A stretch of DNA of 64,000 nucleotides from Dendrophyllia cribrosa. Taxonomy: Eukaryota; Cnidaria; Anthozoa; Scleractinia; Dendrophylliidae. The DNA lies in assembly GCA_024195265.1 (NCBI GenBank), contig JAJLRJ010000009.1, positions 9,852,791 to 9,916,790 of the forward strand, read 5' to 3'. Both the position numbers and the translations under genes were made by a program. The stretch's first letter is position 1. Every line of letters begins with the position of its first letter. Below are positions 62,669 through 64,000 of this stretch, piece after piece. The notes under the pieces were generated by a model. The model saw only the letters and a program-made list of their open reading frames with translations. It was not told where the DNA came from and made no database searches.

Positions 62669-62855
62669 TTTTAGTATATACTGAAACAGTGGATAGCATT
62701 GTTGGCGCGCTCTGATTGGCTACTTAACTCGGAATAGCAAGTGCTATTCACCTCCCAGCAATTTGCGCGCGAAAATTGTAATCGTTGACAGGAATAAATG
62801 AGTTAAAAAGCATAATTTTCGTTATATTATCTCACTGTTTCAGTATATACTAAAA
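62669..62855. mobile_element. MITE, 187 bp
   Basis: TTTTAGTATATACTGAAACA and TGTTTCAGTATATACTAAAA are exact inverted copies, continuing with GTG/CAC. Confidence 0.9.
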
Positions 62856-63275
62856 CATTCGCGGCTCGGTAAATATCCACCACTACCCACCTCCACTTCG
62901 GTGAATAGTTGTTAAATGTAATGTTACGCATTATTTTGTTCAAGACTTGTTGTAAATGTATATACAGCTGATGTTTTGAAAAAAAAAATAGTTGATGAAA
63001 ACAGCAATTTACTACAACTACGCTCAAACTAGAGTTTTTATGACCCCGATCAGCTCGAAAATCACAGAAAAGATTAAGAAAAGGGAAAGGACAAGGGAAA
63101 GGCAAAAGGACTAGCAACAGTATTTTGTTTTTATATTGTGGACACTAGAAATAGTTTTTGAACGACAAAAAAAACAAGGAGAAAAACACTCCCAGATGCT
63201 TCCTCGGAGCGGCATGGTTTTCAAAGATCCAGCTGGATATATTAGGCTTAATTAATCACATTTTTTACTATATAA

Positions 63276-63302
63276 CTGAAGAAGGTCGTACGACCTAAAC
63301 GG
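63276..63302 (+). ncRNA. Degenerate hammerhead-like motif
   Basis: CTGAAGA (fits CUGANGA) is followed by A, a perfect GGTC-GTAC-GACC stem II and then TAAACGG where an active ribozyme needs GAAAC. The G12 position is T, so it should be inactive. The pattern matches hammerheads of Penelope-like elements. Confidence 0.4.
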
Positions 63303-63701
63303 TTTTATAATTTTTTACATTCTTAACCTTTTTTTATCAAACCGATTGTCAATCGTTAGTCTTTTTCATTAATTCGCCAAAGCTTGGACTGAGAATCTCC
63401 TTGGGATCCCTTTTGTATGGTTTTCTTCGTTAGCTCAACTAGTGACCTCAAACTAACTTTCAATATACACCTGACTGAAAAAATGTTTCCGGGTAAAAAG
63501 TACAAAGCATGAAAGTGAATGGTTTTCTGGGAGATGGAAAAATGTTATATTGAGTTCTCCGGATAAATCGCACATTTTGTAAAACAAAGTATGCCCAAAC
63601 ACGTCCTCTGAAAAAGTTTTAGAAAGGAATAGGTTTTAAACGTCAAAGAATTTCATTACCAGAATTCCATTGTGTAATTTGAAACATAATGGGATATTTA
63701 A

Positions 63702-63831
63702 AGACCCACTTTCACCCAAAAGACGTTGCGATCGTTTGTTTTTGTTTTGAAATGCTCCATTGTTCATACGCGTGATCTGATTGGTTGCACCGTTCAAGCG
63801 TGAATTTCGTGTTTCGGGTAAAGGTGGGCCT
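63702..63831. mobile_element. TTAA-flanked MITE, AGGCCCA/TTCACCC family, copy 3
   Basis: AGACCCACTTTCACCC pairs with GGGTAAAGGTGGGCCT. TTAA lies at 63698-63701 and 63832-63835. The interior (GAAATGCTCCATTGTTCATA) is the inverse of that in copy 1, so they are close relatives in opposite orientation. Confidence 0.85.
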
Positions 63832-63843
63832 TTAATAATATTT

Positions 63844-64000
63844 AGCCTCCGCCGCAGGCGTCCCCATAATAGAGCTAAAAGCCAGAACGCGGGCTCCCTG
63901 TGGCGAGTCCCCTCTCCTCTTCCTTTTCCCTTTCCCTACCCTTCCACCACAGGAAGCCCGGCCGTTTAGATTTTTCTTTAGAGATGTCTGCAGAGGAGGT
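63844..64000. mobile_element. Probable MITE related to 50571-50791, cut by the window edge
   Basis: AGCCTCCGCCGCAGGCGTC at the left is an imperfect inverse of GATGTCTGCAGAGGAGGT at the very end of the window. Confidence 0.5.

Overview
The window looks like anthozoan cnidarian DNA (probably a coral or a close relative). This rests on an intron-rich animal gene in an AT-rich background packed with foldback/MITE elements, THAP- and Harbinger-type transposons, CR1/L2-like LINE tails and Penelope-type remnants, plus a very frequent TACATGTA palindrome. The organism call is inference; no rRNA or mitochondrial marker is present.

Two host genes are supported. (1) MED25, the Mediator subunit, lies on the minus strand from 47592 down to 6012. 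I could trace 23 coding exons with consistent splice phases (2769 nt, 922 codons plus stop). They encode a VWA domain (exons 1-8), a variable linker (9-11), the ACID/PTOV activator-binding domain (12-18, including a 24-nt microexon) and a long Gln-rich tail (19-23). (2) On the plus strand at 59633-60678 is the first coding exon of a beta-1,4-N-acetylgalactosaminyltransferase of the B4GALNT3/4 type: a signal anchor and a PA14-type stalk. It ends at a clear splice donor; the catalytic part lies beyond the right edge.

Layout: 1-6000, repeats and foldbacks downstream of MED25; 6012-47592, MED25 with mobile DNA in most large introns; 47600-54100, nested DNA transposons (a Harbinger relic inside another inverted repeat, and elements bounded by poly-G/poly-C tracts); 54100-56070, a decayed Ty3/gypsy pol; 56449-58248, a possible Mutator-like element carrying other repeats; 58549, a tRNA-like sequence; 59633-64000, the glycosyltransferase exon and more MITEs.

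The most unusual signals are: an array of five 21-bp units at 2546-2643, each a small hairpin whose stem changes while pairing is kept; two neighbouring foldback elements with 24-27 nt poly-G/poly-C ends, one with a perfect 9-bp flanking duplication; a three-level nest in MED25 intron 7 (LINE interrupted by a TTAA-flanked THAP transposon that holds Penelope-like coding remnants); and several degenerate hammerhead-ribozyme-like motifs. I found no CRISPR array, operon or intact new multi-gene system.
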